Positions 53,981 to 64,000 are shown, counted from the stretch's first letter. The stretch: 64,000 nt of DNA from RPQJ01 sp963700045 (GCA_963700045.1 CAVOWK010000003.1:51481-115480), one strand, 5' to 3'. Numbers and translations: made by a program. The notes: generated by a model not told the origin, from the letters alone.

Positions 53981-54729
53981 GCGCCGCGGGCAGGCTGTCG
54001 GGCAAGGTGGCGATCGTCACCGGCGGTGGCAGTGGCATCGGCCGCGCGATCGTCGACGTCTACGTCGCGAATGGAGCACGCGTGCTCGCGGTCGACCTGC
54101 CGGGTCGCGACTGGCAGTCGCACTTCAAGGGCAACGCGGCGGTCGTGTGTCTCGACCAGGACATCACGGCAAAGGACGCGCCAGACAATGTCGTGAACGC
54201 GTGCGTGAAAGCGTTCGGCGGCCTCGACATCCTGGTGAACAATGCCGGCATCGCGATCGGCGCGCAGTTCGAGGAGACCACGGACGAGCAGTGGGATCGC
54301 ATTCTCGGTATCAATGTCACGGCGATTTTCCGCGTCTCGAAGGCCGCGGTCCCGCACCTGCGCGCGCGCGGCGGCGGTCGCATCATCAATCTCGGTTCGA
54401 TCATGTCGAACACGGCGGGCCCGAGCCTCGCGGCTTACGGCACCACCAAGCACGCGGTCGCCGGCCTGTCGAAGGGCATGGCGGTCGACCTCGGCAAGTA
54501 CAAGATCACCGTCAACTACCTGCAGCCGGGGTCGATCTGGACGGCGCTGTCGCAGCCGTTCTTCGACGACCCGAATTTCGTCAAGTACTGGGAAACCAAG
54601 GCCCCGATGGGCCGCATCGGCGACCCGGAGGACGTGGCTGCCGCGGCGTTGTTCCTGGCGACGGACGAGGCGAAGTTCGTGTCGGGCGCCGGCATCGCCG
54701 TGGATGGCGGGGCGGCCGTCAATTTCTGA
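53977..54729 (+). CDS. SDR family NAD(P)-dependent oxidoreductase
   Basis: A 250-residue classical SDR: cofactor motif TGGGSGIGRA, the NNAG strand DILVNNAGIAIG, catalytic Ser in LGSIMSNTAG, YxxxK in YGTTKHAV, and the C-terminal DGGAAVNF. It resembles 3-oxoacyl-ACP reductase-like or sugar-alcohol dehydrogenases, and the substrate cannot be told. The GTG start overlaps the aminotransferase stop (GTGA). Confidence 0.9.
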   Translation: MSAAGRLSGKVAIVTGGGSGIGRAIVDVYVANGARVLAVDLPGRDWQSHFKGNAAVVCLDQDITAKDAPDNVVNACVKAFGGLDILVNNAGIAIGAQFEETTDEQWDRILGINVTAIFRVSKAAVPHLRARGGGRIINLGSIMSNTAGPSLAAYGTTKHAVAGLSKGMAVDLGKYKITVNYLQPGSIWTALSQPFFDDPNFVKYWETKAPMGRIGDPEDVAAAALFLATDEAKFVSGAGIAVDGGAAVNF

Positions 54730-54819
54730 CGCGACATAGTCGCGCCATGGCGCCTCGCGCGAGAGCAGAACCACAAGCTCGCGGTACTGTTGTATCTCTG
54801 TCTTTTGCGGCGCGACATC

Positions 54820-54825
54820 TATAAT
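54820..54825 (+). promoter_or_regulatory. -10-like TATAAT before the polysaccharide cluster
   Basis: A perfect TATAAT in the 273-base gap between the SDR and the first methyltransferase. No good -35 box lies at 16-18 bases, so it is only a candidate for the cluster promoter. The rest of the gap shows no gene. Confidence 0.3.
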
Positions 54826-55002
54826 TATCGCCAGTGCCGCCGCGCTTCTGGTACTCGATGTCATCGAGGATGCGCAAAACTCGGGTGCAAAGTCGGAAAA
54901 ATGGGATGCGCATCGCATTCCGCCGGCCGTTTGTGAACCCGTGTTTGGTACGATTCATGTCTATTGCCCAGCGACGATCACATTGAGTGTCGGTTGATCA
55001 CC

Positions 55003-56276
55003 ATGATGGAAAACGCCAGGTCCGGCACCGCTGGGTTTGCATGTCGGTTCTGCGGAGCCGCTTTACGCACGACATTCGTCGATCTCGGCATGTCGCCGCT
55101 GTGCCAGACGCACATCAGCGCCGGATCAGCTGCACCAGATGGAGCCTTTCTATCCGCTGCATGCCTACGTCTGCGACGAGTGCTTCCTGGTGCAGTTGCA
55201 GGAGTTCGTGTCGCCCGGCGAGATCTTCACCGAGTACGCCTACTTCTCCTCGTACTCCGGCAGCTGGGTCGAGCACGCGCGCCGGTACGTCGAGCTGATC
55301 GTCGAGCGCTTCGGACTCGGCGCCGACAGCCAAGGTCATGGAGATCGCCAGCAACGACGGCTACCTGCTGCAGCACTTCGTCGCGCGCGGAGTGCCGGTG
55401 CTTGGCATCGAGCCGGCGGCGAACGTGGCGCAGGCGGCCGTCGAGAAGGGCATACCGACCACGGTCCGGTTCTTCGGCCGCGAGAGCGCCAGCGCAGATC
55501 GCTGCGCGAGCATGGGCAGGCCGGACCTGCTGCTCGGCAACAACGTGCTCGCGCACGTGCCGGACCTCAACGACTTCGTCGCCGGCATGAAGCTGCTCCT
55601 CGCGCCGCATGGCGTGATCACGATGGAGTTCCCGCACCTGGCAGCGGCTGATGGCGGAGAACCAGTTCGACACGATCTACCACGAGCACTTCAGTTACTT
55701 CTCGTTCGTCGCCGTCGAGCAGGTCTTCGCGCATCACGGCACTGACGCTGTTCGATGTCGAGGAACTGCCGACGCATGGCGGGTCGCTGCGCATCTACGC
55801 GCGGCACGCCGAGAACGCCGCCCTGCCGGTCGGCGACCGAGTCAGTGCGCTGCGCCAGCGCGAGATCGACGACGGGTTTGCAGACGCTCGAGCGCTACCG
55901 CGGTTTCGGCGAGCAGGTGAAGGCGACCAAGCGCAAACTGCTCGCGTTCCTGATCGACGCCAAGCGCACGCGGCAAGAAGATCGTCGGCTACGGCGCCCG
56001 GGCAAGGGCAACACGCTGCTCAACTACTGCGGCATCCGCACGGACTTCCTGGATTTCACGGTCGATGCCAACCCCTACAAGCAGGGCAAGTTCACTCCGG
56101 GCACTCGCATTCCGATCCTTGCGCCCGAGGCGATCCGCGACGCGCGGCCGGATTACGTGCTGATCCTGCCGTGGAACCTGAAGGACGAGATCAGCGCGCA
56201 GGCGGCGTACATCCGCGAGTGGGGCGGGCGGTTTGTCGTCCCGATCCCGAAGGTCGACCGTGTTTTGATTTGCTGA
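55003..56276 (+). pseudogene. NovU/TylCIII-like sugar C-methyltransferase, several frameshifts
   Basis: A repaired product of about 420 residues. It has an N-terminal zinc-finger domain (CRFCGAALRTTFVDLGMSPL), a central SAM domain (MEIASNDGYLLQHF, GIEPAANVAQAA, LLLGNNVLAHVPDLNDF, HGVITMEFPHL, FDTIYHEHFSYFS) and a C-terminal domain (KGNTLLNYCGIRTDFLDF, LILPWNLKDEI). Single-base changes break it near 55123 (extra G), 55331 (extra C), 55640 (extra G), 55741 (extra A), 55877 (extra T), 55973 (extra G) and 55995 (missing C). Each frame continues the conserved protein exactly. The enzyme would put a methyl branch on a nucleotide-linked keto sugar. Confidence 0.85.
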
Positions 56277-56371
56277 AGGACGCACATGAAGATCTTGGTC
56301 ACGCGACTCCACCAACTGCAGCACCGGCAGCGAACGCGCCAGGTCGATGATGACCTGTGCTGGAGCCGTCA

Positions 56372-57166
56372 ATGAAGGTCGTGCTGTTCTGTGGCGGCCT
56401 TGGCACTCGCCTGCACGAACACTCTGACACCATCCCGAAATCCCTGGTCAACGTCGGCGACCGCCCGATCCTCTGGCACCTGATGCGTTATTACGCACAC
56501 TATGGCCACAAGGATTTCATCCTGTGCCTTGGTCACCGTGGCGACCTCATTCGCGAATTTTTCCTCAACTATCGCGCCGCCATGTCGACGGATTTCGTCC
56601 TGTCGGACGGAGGGCGTCACGTACAGTTGCTCGAGGAAGATTCCGAGGACTGGCGCATCACCTTCGTCGACACGGGCCTGCACGAAAACCTCGGCGAGCG
56701 GCTGCTGCGGGTCAGGTCACTGGTCGAGGGCGAAGAGGAATTTCTCGCCAATTATTCCGACGGACTGACCAACCTGCCCCTGGACCAGCACGTGGAGCAG
56801 TTTCGGCGCACGGGGTCCATCGCGCATTTCGTCTCGGTGCGACCGAGGCAGAGCTTCCACTATGTCCTTGCGGACGATGCCGGGAGTGTCACCGCGATCG
56901 AACCGATCGGTGCGACGGGCTACTGGGTCAACGGCGGTTTCTTCTGCCTCCGACGCGAGATCTTCGATCACATGCAGCCCGGCGAGGAACTCGTCGAGCA
57001 GCCGTTCCGGAGCCTGTTGCGGGCACGGCGGCTCACGACCTGGAAGTACGACGGCTTCTGGAGCGCGATGGACACCTTCAAGGACAAGATCACGTTCGAC
57101 CGGATGGAGGCGCGCGGCGATTCGCCGTGGAAGGTGTGGAGACCCGAACGGCGCCAGCCGTCTTGA
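56372..57166 (+). CDS. rfbF: glucose-1-phosphate cytidylyltransferase-like nucleotidyltransferase
   Basis: A 264-residue sugar nucleotidyltransferase: FCGGLGTRLHEHSDTIPKSL (activation motif), GDRPILWHLMRYYAHYGHKD, FVDTGLHENLGERLL, FLANYSDGLTNLPL (metal Asp) and YWVNGGFFCLRREIFD. The pattern is that of RfbF/DdhA, which makes CDP-glucose for dideoxy or branched sugars. No CDP-glucose 4,6-dehydratase is in the window. This gene is intact although the genes around it are broken. The ATG is preceded by a short unrelated open stretch from 56286. Confidence 0.85.
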   Translation: MKVVLFCGGLGTRLHEHSDTIPKSLVNVGDRPILWHLMRYYAHYGHKDFILCLGHRGDLIREFFLNYRAAMSTDFVLSDGGRHVQLLEEDSEDWRITFVDTGLHENLGERLLRVRSLVEGEEEFLANYSDGLTNLPLDQHVEQFRRTGSIAHFVSVRPRQSFHYVLADDAGSVTAIEPIGATGYWVNGGFFCLRREIFDHMQPGEELVEQPFRSLLRARRLTTWKYDGFWSAMDTFKDKITFDRMEARGDSPWKVWRPERRQPS

Positions 57167-57182
57167 GTTTCATTCCCCCATC

Positions 57183-57837
57183 ATGCTGAAGCTCCTGCCC
57201 CAGTTCCCCAGTGATCGGCCGTTGCGCCTGCTCTGCATAGGTGCGCACAGCGACGATCTGGAGATCGGCTGCGGCGGAACCATCGCCACCTGGCTGGAGA
57301 CGTGGTCTTCGGTGGAGGTGACGTGGGTCGTCCTGACGGCGGTCGGGGACAGGGCAGGCGAAGCCCGACGCAGCGCCAGGGCTCTGCTCAGGCACGCGGC
57401 AAGCGTGAGGTTGGAACTCGGGCAATTTCGCGACAGCTTTTTGCCGGCGCAGTATGCGGATGTCAAACAGCACTTCGAACTGCTGAAGCAGCAGGTGAAT
57501 CCCGACGTCATCCTGACGCACTGCCTGGGGGACCGGCACCAGGACCACAGGGTGGCTGCCGAACTGACCTGGAACACGTGGCGGGATCACCTGATCTACG
57601 AGTACGAGATCCCGAAGTACGAAGCCGACCTCGCGCAGCCGAATGTCTACGTGCCGCTCACGGCGCGCGCGGCGAAACGCAAGACGGCTCCACCTGGAAA
57701 AGTACTTCAGCTCGCAGCGCAGCCGTGCGTGGTTTCGCGCCGAGAACTTCGAGGCCTTGATGCGTCTGCGCGGTCTGGAGTGCAGGGCGTCGAGTGGTTT
57801 TGCCGAGGCCTTTCACGGGCGCAAGCTCGTTTTCTAG
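57183..57837 (+). pseudogene. PIG-L/LmbE family deacetylase, one frameshift
   Basis: About 218 residues when repaired. Zinc motif GAHSDDLEIGCGGT near the N-terminus (the family AHPDDE variant) and HCLGDRHQDHRVAAELT downstream. One extra C near 57689 moves the C-terminus into another frame, where HLEKYFSSQRSRAWFRAENF and the FAEAFHGRKLVF end are found. This family removes N-acetyl or acyl groups from sugars. In this cluster it probably deacetylates an amino sugar precursor. Confidence 0.83.
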
Positions 57838-57899
57838 GGACCGGGTTCCGCTCCGGCATTGCCGCGCAGGTGTAACGGAGGCGACTCCGGAGGAATTGC

Positions 57900-59008
57900 A
57901 TGGATTCAGTCGACTGTGTTGTCGTGGGTGCCGGCGTGGTCGGCCTCGCGATCGCCAGGCGCCTGGCACTGGCAGGGCACGAGACGCTGGTCCTCGAGCG
58001 GCATGACGCGTTCGGCACCGAGACCAGCGCGCGCAACAGTGAGGTCGTCCACGCCGGGATCTACTATGCCGCGGGCTCGCTCAAGGCTCGCCTGTGCGTC
58101 CCGGCCGACAGCAACTCTACGAATACTGCCGCCTGAAGGGCATCGCGCACCGTCGTTACGGCAAGCTGATCGTCGCGACGGACGAGGCGCAGGCTCGCGA
58201 ACTCGACGGCATAGCGGCGCTGCTGTCCGCAATGGTGTCGATGACCTGCGCAGGCTCGATGCCTCCGAGGCCATCCGACTGGAACCGGCCCTGCGATGCG
58301 CTGCGGCGCTGCTGTCGCCCTCTACGGGCATCATCGACTCCCACGGCCTGATGCTGGCGCTGCTCGGCGACCTCGAGCAGGCAGGTGGCAGTCTCGTCTT
58401 GCAGACCCCCGTGACCGCGCTGCGCCCGACCCAGGATGGCGTCTCGCTGCGGTTGGGCGATGAATCGAGCCACTCGCTGCGGGCCCGCTGGGTCATCAAC
58501 GCCGCGGGGCTGGAAGCTCCCCCAATTGGCTTCCCGAATCGAGGGTTTTCCGCCTCAGCACGTGCCGAAGCCCCGCTATGCGAAGGGCAACTATTTCACG
58601 CTCGAGGGTCGTGCACCGTTCTCGAGGCTGGTGTACCCGGTCCCCGAGCCTGGTGGCCTGGGGGTGCACCTGACGCTCGACCTCGCCGGACGAGCGCGTT
58701 TTGGGCCGGACGTGGAATGGATCGATCGGCCCGAGTACTCCGTGGATCCGAGGCGTGCCGATGCGTTCTATGCGCGAATCCGCCGCTACTGGCCTGCATT
58801 GCAGGACGGCGCCCTGAGCCCCGCTTACTCCGGTGTGCGACCCAAGATCGAGGGCCCGGACGGACTTGCCGCGGACTTCCGCATCGATGGCCCTGCAGTG
58901 CACGGCGTGCCCGGGATCGTCAACCTGATGGGGATCGAATCGCCCGGGCTGACCGCGTCGCTCGCCATCGGTGACCACGTGGCGGCCATCGTGACGCAAA
59001 CTCCTTAA
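57900..59008 (+). pseudogene. FAD-dependent oxidoreductase of the L-2-hydroxyglutarate oxidase family, three frameshifts
   Basis: About 370 residues when repaired. FAD motif VVVGAGVVGLAIARRLAL, ETSARNSEVVHAGIYY, GRQQLYEYCRLKGI, then TGIIDSHGLMLALLGDLE and a C-terminus with GVRPKIEGPD and GIVNLMGIESPGLTASLAIG, all typical of LhgO/COG0579. A G is missing near 58103, an A near 58231, and a C is added near 58518. A good ribosome-binding site (GGAGG) precedes the ATG. The substrate is a 2-hydroxy acid or related compound; a role in glycan synthesis is only implied by location. Confidence 0.83.
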
Positions 59009-59072
59009 ACCGACGAGCCGCAGTGACTATCATTCCAGACAGCAACAGCCTTAAGGTCCCAGGTAAAACCTC

Positions 59073-60014
59073 ATGAGCACGGTGTCCATCGGTCTTCCTG
59101 TCTACAACGGGGAAAACTACCTGCGGGAGGCCATCGATTCGGTGCTGGCCCAGACGTACGTCGACTGGGAACTCGTCATCTCGGACAACGCCTCGACGGA
59201 TGCCACGGGCGACATCTGCCGGGCGTATGCCGAGTCTGACAAGCGCATTCGCTACCATCGCAACGAGACCAACGTCGGCGCCGCGCCGAACTACAACCGC
59301 GTCTGGAACCTCGCCGCTGCTGGACGCTACTTCAAATGGCTGGCGCATGATGACCGCCTGAAGCCGCGCTACCTCGAGGTGATGGCAGCGGCCCTCGAGG
59401 CGCGGCCCGAAGTCGTCCTGTGCAACACGGTAGTCGACTACATCGACGCCAAGGGTGAGCACCTGGGTTACTACCGCTCGGTCATCGAGAAGACCAACGT
59501 ACCGCGAACCGCGACGCGCTTCGCCGTCATGATCCTCGAGTCGCACACCAACGTGGACTTCTTCGGCTTGATTCGTCGCAGCGCCATGGTCGGCTCGCTC
59601 CTGCACCAGCCGTTCAGCGGCGCGGACAAGGCTTTCCTCGCCCAGATGGCGCTGCGCGGGCACCTGCTCCAGCTCGAAGAGCCGCTGGTCGAGATGCGGG
59701 AACACCCGGCCCGGTACACGAGAGTCACGGCATCGGCCCGCACGAAGCGCGCCTGGCACGATACCCAGGCCGCCTCGCATGTCGATGTGCCGGTCCTGAC
59801 CCTCTACCGCACGTGCCGTGACCTGGTCGAGAACGAAGACCTGTCCGAGAAAGATCGCAGGGAGTGTCGCGGGGTGCTGCGCCGCTTCTGGATCGCCAGT
59901 TGGAATGGCCCGCGACTCATCGCGGATCTCGTGTCCGTGCCGTTCCCGGGTGCGGTGAGCATGGCATGGAAGATCAAGTACAAGCTTTTTGGCGCTCCCG
60001 GAAACTTCATCTGA
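59073..60014 (+). CDS. glycosyltransferase family 2
   Basis: A 313-residue GT-A enzyme: VSIGLPVYNGENYLREAIDS (start of the fold), VISDNASTDATGD, the DxD-like AHDDRLKPRYL, and FSGADKAFLAQMALRG with the catalytic-base region. There are no membrane helices. It would transfer a sugar from a nucleotide donor onto the growing repeat unit. The frame is intact, in contrast to its neighbours. It is convergent with the flippase gene. Confidence 0.9.
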   Translation: MSTVSIGLPVYNGENYLREAIDSVLAQTYVDWELVISDNASTDATGDICRAYAESDKRIRYHRNETNVGAAPNYNRVWNLAAAGRYFKWLAHDDRLKPRYLEVMAAALEARPEVVLCNTVVDYIDAKGEHLGYYRSVIEKTNVPRTATRFAVMILESHTNVDFFGLIRRSAMVGSLLHQPFSGADKAFLAQMALRGHLLQLEEPLVEMREHPARYTRVTASARTKRAWHDTQAASHVDVPVLTLYRTCRDLVENEDLSEKDRRECRGVLRRFWIASWNGPRLIADLVSVPFPGAVSMAWKIKYKLFGAPGNFI

Positions 60015-60046
60015 CCGGGTTGCGGTTGCCGTGGACCGTCCGGCGG

Positions 60047-61497
60047 TCAGGCCCGGGTCTTGAGGCCACTGATCATCTGCGTGGCCAGGCGCTGCATGTC
60101 CCGGACTCCAAAGGCGCCGAGGCCGATCAAAAGTGCGCAGTAGACGGGCAGCGTCAGCGCCGTCGTCACCCACCAGCTGAAACCATTCGCTTCGCAGGCG
60201 ACGACGAATCCCGCCGCGATCAGTCCGGCGGTGATGGGCCTCGTGATGGAACGATCAAGAAGGTTGGTTGTCGAGTGACGCAGGATCAGTCTCGCGAGGT
60301 TTAGCAGGAGCAACGATTCAGCTGCAATGAGTGCAAGAACCGCTCCGTTGCCCTCCAGTCGGGAATCAGGGCAAAGAAACCCACGCCCGCGACCAGCAGG
60401 GCAGGGGCGATGCACCCAGCGATCTTTTGCTGCAGGTGCAGGGCGGTGGCCGCCTCTCGCAGGAGCAGCGTGCTGGTATGGATGACGAAGAGCAGTGCGA
60501 ATAGCTGCAGCGTGCCTGCCGATGAGGTAAATTCCGGGCCGGCCACGACGATCACGATGATTTCCGCGGTCGACGCTAGCAATAGCGCAAGCATCGTGCC
60601 GCCGAGCAGAAACATGCTGATGCTCTGCTGCAGCGTCCGTGAAAACCGCGCGCCATCCGCCACCGCCGCGTTGGCAAGCAGTGGCGCGACGAGCCCGATC
60701 ACCAGCAGCCCGATTCCCATCAGGCTGTCGAATATCTTCAATGGCACGCCATAGTTGCCCACGGCCTCGGGTGTGCTTAGCACTGCAAGCAGGATCGTCG
60801 GGGACTGGAAATAAACGATCGTCATCGTCATCCCGACTGCCAGTGGGCACGGCCGCGCGCATCAGGCGACTCCAGACCGCCAGTTCGAAGCGCGGCCTGA
60901 GATTGGCGTGCGCGCGTGCGCAATTTACGGCGATGCCGCAGGTCACGAGATAATTCAGACTGAGCGCGGCACAGAACGCGGCCGGTGCTGCGCCGTGGCC
61001 GCGGAGTGCTGCGACTGCGCCCACGAGCACGACGGCGCCAGCGATCTCTGCACGGACGACCTCGGCTTGCTTCATTCGCTGCTGGAACAGGCCGAAGAGC
61101 ATCAGGTGCATGGAGTAGGCGAGGAAACCGGGGGCTGCCCAGAGTGCGGCTCGCTCGGCCTCCTCGGTGAAGGGCAAGGCAAACAGCAACGCCATGGCCA
61201 TGGCAACAGACGCTGTGGCCAGGGTCAACCGCAGGGCAATTGAATTGCCCACGATTCGATCCTGGTCGGCGTCGGGTGCAGAGATTTCACGGACGAAATG
61301 CTGGCCAGCCCGAGGTCTGCCAGCAGCACTACCAGACCCAGAAATCCCACCGCTGTACGAAAATCCCCGAAACCGTGCGGCCCGAGATCCCGGGTCATCA
61401 GCCCGGTCGAGAGCAGGGAAAACAGCAGCAGGCTGAGTCGTCCACCGATCAGCCACAGCAGCTGCGAACCAAGCAACCGGTTGAATGCCAATGGCAT
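60047..61497 (-). pseudogene. oligosaccharide flippase (Wzx-like), three frameshifts
   Basis: About 480 residues when repaired, with 12 or so membrane helices. It opens FNRLLGSQLLWLIGGRLSLL and RDLGPHGFGDFRTAV, as in polysaccharide flippases, continues with helices such as FGLFQQRMKQAEVVRAEIA, ILLAVLSTPEAVGNYGV and FALLFVIHTSTLLLREAA, and ends in a basic tail. The frame changes near 61297 (missing T), 60841 (extra base) and 60356 (missing base). It would move lipid-linked repeat units across the inner membrane. Confidence 0.83.
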
Positions 61498-61509
61498 GTT
61501 GTCAGGCCG

Positions 61510-62726
61510 TCATTGTGCTGACGACCGCGCCGCCTTCAGCTGGCGTTCGCTCAGTAGCCTTGCGTACACCGCCTCAAGGGACCTGGCGGTGGCGGACCAC
61601 GACAGACGTTCGGCAGCGTAACGTTTCGCTTCCGTGCCGAGGGCTAATCGCAACGTACTGTCTGCCAGCAAGCGCGAAATCCCTGCGGCGAACTCCTCGA
61701 CGTTGTCGTTCGGGATCACGACGCCGCTGCGGCCGTCGACGATGTAGCGCGTAGAGCCGGCGAAAGACACGACCGGGGTGCCGGACGCCATGTAATTGAC
61801 AGTTTCTGCGGCACGCCGGGACAGCGCGTGCGCGGGTTCACCAACACATCGCCGCTCGCCAACAGGTCGGGCAGCCGCTGCAGGTCCGATTCGACGAACT
61901 CGATTCGTTCGGTTAAGCCCAGCGCCCGGGCTTGAGCAGCAATCTCTGCCGTCGGGCTGTCGGTGACTATGGTCAGCTTGACGTCCTGCCGTGCGCGCGA
62001 GACGTGCACAAATGCCTGCAGCAGCAGGTCCACGCCCTGGTAGCTGGCCAGGTTGCCGGCGAAGACGACGCGCTGCATGCCGTCGGGCGAGTAGGCGCCC
62101 TTGCGGCCTTCGAAGAAAGGCCGTTCGACACCGTTGCCGACCACGGTGATCGAAGCCAGCGACATCCCGTGCTCGTTGTGCAAGCGCTGCTGATCTCGTC
62201 GGAAACCGAGACGACGTGATCGGCCAGCCGCGGCAGCGTCCGGTCGAGCATTCGCGCGGCGCGACTGCGCAGCCCGTTGGGCATGCCCATGTCGTAGTAC
62301 TCGAGTTCGCCGTCGAGCAGCACGTGGGCATCGAACACCAGCGGATCCTGTAGCGCACGCTCGCGGGGATGCTGACCAACAGGCCCTCGAAATGGTGCGC
62401 GTGGATCACGTCCGGCTTGAGCTGGCCCGCCAGCCGGTAGACGGTGCCGGCCAAACTTGGATCGGCCACCAACAGCTTCGTCCAGGTCGGGCCCGGGGCC
62501 GTGTTCTGGTAGCTCGCCGCGCCGCGGATGCGATGCACGGCAAAATGCGGATTGGTCGCCGGGTCGCCCAGGTGATACGTAGCGACGTGAACGTCGTTGC
62601 CGCGCCTGCCGAGTTCTTCGCCATCTTCTCGATGCGGATCGGGGTGCCGCGGCGCGCCGGAAACGGGCAGGCCGCGACCATCAGTACGCGGCTGCGTTTC
62701 CCGGTGAACTGGGAGTCATCGGGCAC
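61510..62726 (-). pseudogene. glycosyltransferase family 4, multiple frameshifts
   Basis: About 400 residues when repaired. The N-terminal domain has MVAACPFPARRGTPIRIEKM, VHRIRGAASYQNTAPGPTW (split frame), KPDVIHAHHFEGLLVSI and FDAHVLLDGELEYYDMG. The C-terminal domain has TVVGNGVERPFFEG, RVVFAGNLASYQGVDLLLQA, and the conserved E...E region ending MASGTPVVSFAGSTRYIVDG. At least four indels are needed to join these segments. GT-B fold retaining transferase. The GTG start (VPDDSQFTGK) is tentative. Confidence 0.82.
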
Positions 62727-62744
62727 AGCTGCGATGGTCTCCGC

Positions 62745-63939
62745 TTAAAGCGTGTACAGCGTCGCCGCAATGCCCTGACGTGTGAGCTCCGCAGCGATTT
62801 CTTCCCGGTAAACTGGATTCATGACGATCACGGCGGCCGGCGCTACGGTCCGCAGGTCGCTGGGGGAGAGGATACGCTGACCGGTGCCCGGCATGAAGTG
62901 GCCCTGGCGATGGGGATTGATGTCGACCACGTGCTCGATGAGCTTCGACGCCGGGTCGGTCGCGCGCAGGAACGCTACCGCCTTCGAGCCCGAGCCCCAG
63001 ACGGCCACCGGCCCCTGCCGCGAGGCTTCCTGGATCCTCGCCTGCCATTCGGCCTGCTTGGCCTCGAAGCGCCGGGTGAATGATTTCGCCAGTTCGACGA
63101 TCGACTGAACGGATTCTTCCAGGGCAAGGGGGGGAGCGTTTCTTCGCCCGCGAGGCCACCCTCCAGCGTCAGGTACTGGCCGGCGTATGTCTGACGTCGA
63201 GCGGTCACGCGGAACCCCGCCTTGCGGAACATCCGGCCAGCGAACCTGGCGTAAAGTAGGAGCAGTGCTCGTAGTAGATGTCCTCGAACGCGACAGTCGT
63301 TCAGGATGCGGAGCGACTCCGGCACCTGGATGAACACCGACGAGTCGCCGCCCGGCTTCATGGACTCGCGCAACGTCACGCGAAATCATGCGTGGCGAAT
63401 GTGCTCGAGCGTCATCTTGCAGCAGACGAGGTCACCCTCGGCGGTGCCCGAGCCGGGCCCGTAGAAGTCCCGGATCATGCGTGCCTTCGTGCCCGGCTCG
63501 AAGATCTGGCGCGCAGGGTCGAAGCCAGGGTCGTAACCGATCGCGGCATTGCCGCCCAGCCGCAGAGGAGGGCAAGGAACTCGCCCTTGCCGCAACCGAC
63601 TCGACGACCGTCTTGCCCTTGAGCTCGAAGCGCTCCACCAGTTCGGTCGCGAGCGCCAGGTCGAACTTGTTGAAGGTCTGCGAGTAGGCCTGGGTTTCTT
63701 CGTAGCGGGCCGAATATTCGGCGCGCTTCGGGTCGAAGGCCTGGTTGCACATGAAGCCGCAGCCGGTGCAGACGCCAAGTTCGATGTCGCCGCGCAGGAA
63801 AGGCCAGGGCCTCCTCGCGCGAGTCCACGAGGATGCAGCTGTTGACCGGCACGCCAGGCTGCCGGAAGAACATCTGCATCGAATGACCGCAGGCCGGGCA
63901 GCAGCCGTGGGCAACTTCCGGAAACAGGGTGGGTTTCAC
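62745..63939 (-). pseudogene. second SAM-dependent C-methyltransferase-like gene, multiple frameshifts
   Basis: About 400 residues when repaired. It has a zinc-finger N-terminus (CCPACGHSMQMFFRQPGVPV, VCTGCGFMCNQAFDPKRAEY), a SAM-domain glycine loop rebuilt as VGCGKGEF, and GYDPGFDPARQIFEPG. The C-terminal domain reads FEAKQAEWQARIQEASR, VAVWGSGSKAVAFL, HVVDINPHRQGHFMPGTGQR and VIVMNPVYREEIAAEL. Indels are seen near 63800 (extra T), 63598 (missing G), 63563 (missing C) and at further sites between 63400 and 63130. It is the same superfamily as the gene at 55003. The start is probably GTG (VKPTLFPEV). Confidence 0.8.
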
Positions 63940-63941
63940 GT

Positions 63942-64000
63942 TGGCGTGCGACTACGACGGTGGGCTCCGGCACGGGGATGATGAACTTGCCGCCGCGCCG
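63942..64000 (-). pseudogene. 3' end of an upstream methyltransferase-like gene (partial)
   Basis: The last visible residues GGKFIIPVPEPTVV match the C-terminal pattern of the methyltransferase family seen twice in this cluster (compare GGRFVVPIP at the end of the gene at 55003). The reading frame has no stop before the next gene, probably because of another indel. Most of the gene lies beyond the window. Confidence 0.4.

Noticed and set aside
56286..56374. Short open stretch beginning MKILVT, like the start of a sugar epimerase
   Set aside because: Only 29 codons with no Rossmann glycine motif after the first six residues. It could be a remnant, but nothing else supports it.

Overview
The window is high-GC, densely coded DNA from a gammaproteobacterium, most likely near the Xanthomonadales, Nevskiales or Steroidobacterales. 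The evidence is gene order: gyrA-serC-serA-pheA-aroA-cmk-rpsA-ihfB-lapA-lapB, the mtaD-ubiG-mupP/gph-rmuC-yciK block, yciO-trpS-scpA-scpB-rluB, and yciB-yciI-bolA-PPIase. No rRNA, tRNA or CRISPR array was found.

Layout. Bases 2-2959 are the 3' part of an nSTAND-type NTPase with a transmembrane segment and a TPR-like tail. Bases 2998-16858 hold an M20 peptidase, tatD, a MacAB-like adaptor/ATPase/permease operon (second permease frameshifted), a YgjP-like protease, kynA, aroG, DUF2058, two thiol-redox proteins and three membrane proteins. etfBA, rsgA, a Ste24-like protease and orn follow. Bases 21745-25714 are a compositionally distinct island. It contains two DUF6502 genes around a secreted protein built from 26 tandem 20-residue units (V-I-V/T-G-G-D-A-I-V-G-G-D-R plus a 7-residue linker) with a DUF5666-like C-terminus. 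The island has its own promoter with an overlapping palindrome. This is the most unusual system in the window. Bases 26193-54729 return to core genes for folding, tRNA, chromosome segregation, cell wall and ubiquinone, gyrase, serine/aromatic synthesis, translation and LPS control. Two toxin-antitoxin modules (HigBA, BrnTA) and a GalU-GabT fused reading frame lie within this part. Bases 55003-64000 are a surface-polysaccharide cluster: C-methyltransferases, nucleotidyltransferase, PIG-L deacetylase, FAD oxidoreductase, GT2, flippase and GT4.

Sequence quality matters for interpretation. Many single-base indels break otherwise well-conserved genes, and at least 20 fall between 55.1 and 64.0 kb. 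One also breaks the end of aroA, an important aromatic-biosynthesis gene. Most broken genes here are therefore better explained by assembly error than by decay, although real phase-variable or decaying genes cannot be excluded, especially in the 60-bp repeat array.

How the genes work together. serC, serA, pheA, aroA and aroG supply serine and aromatic amino acids, and kynA degrades tryptophan. scpA/scpB act in chromosome segregation. lapA/lapB tune LPS synthesis, and galU with the 55-64 kb cluster makes surface glycans. mupP/gph sits where Pseudomonas keeps its MurNAc-6-phosphate phosphatase. The DUF6502/GGD-repeat island looks like a self-regulated accessory surface or periplasmic module of unknown function.
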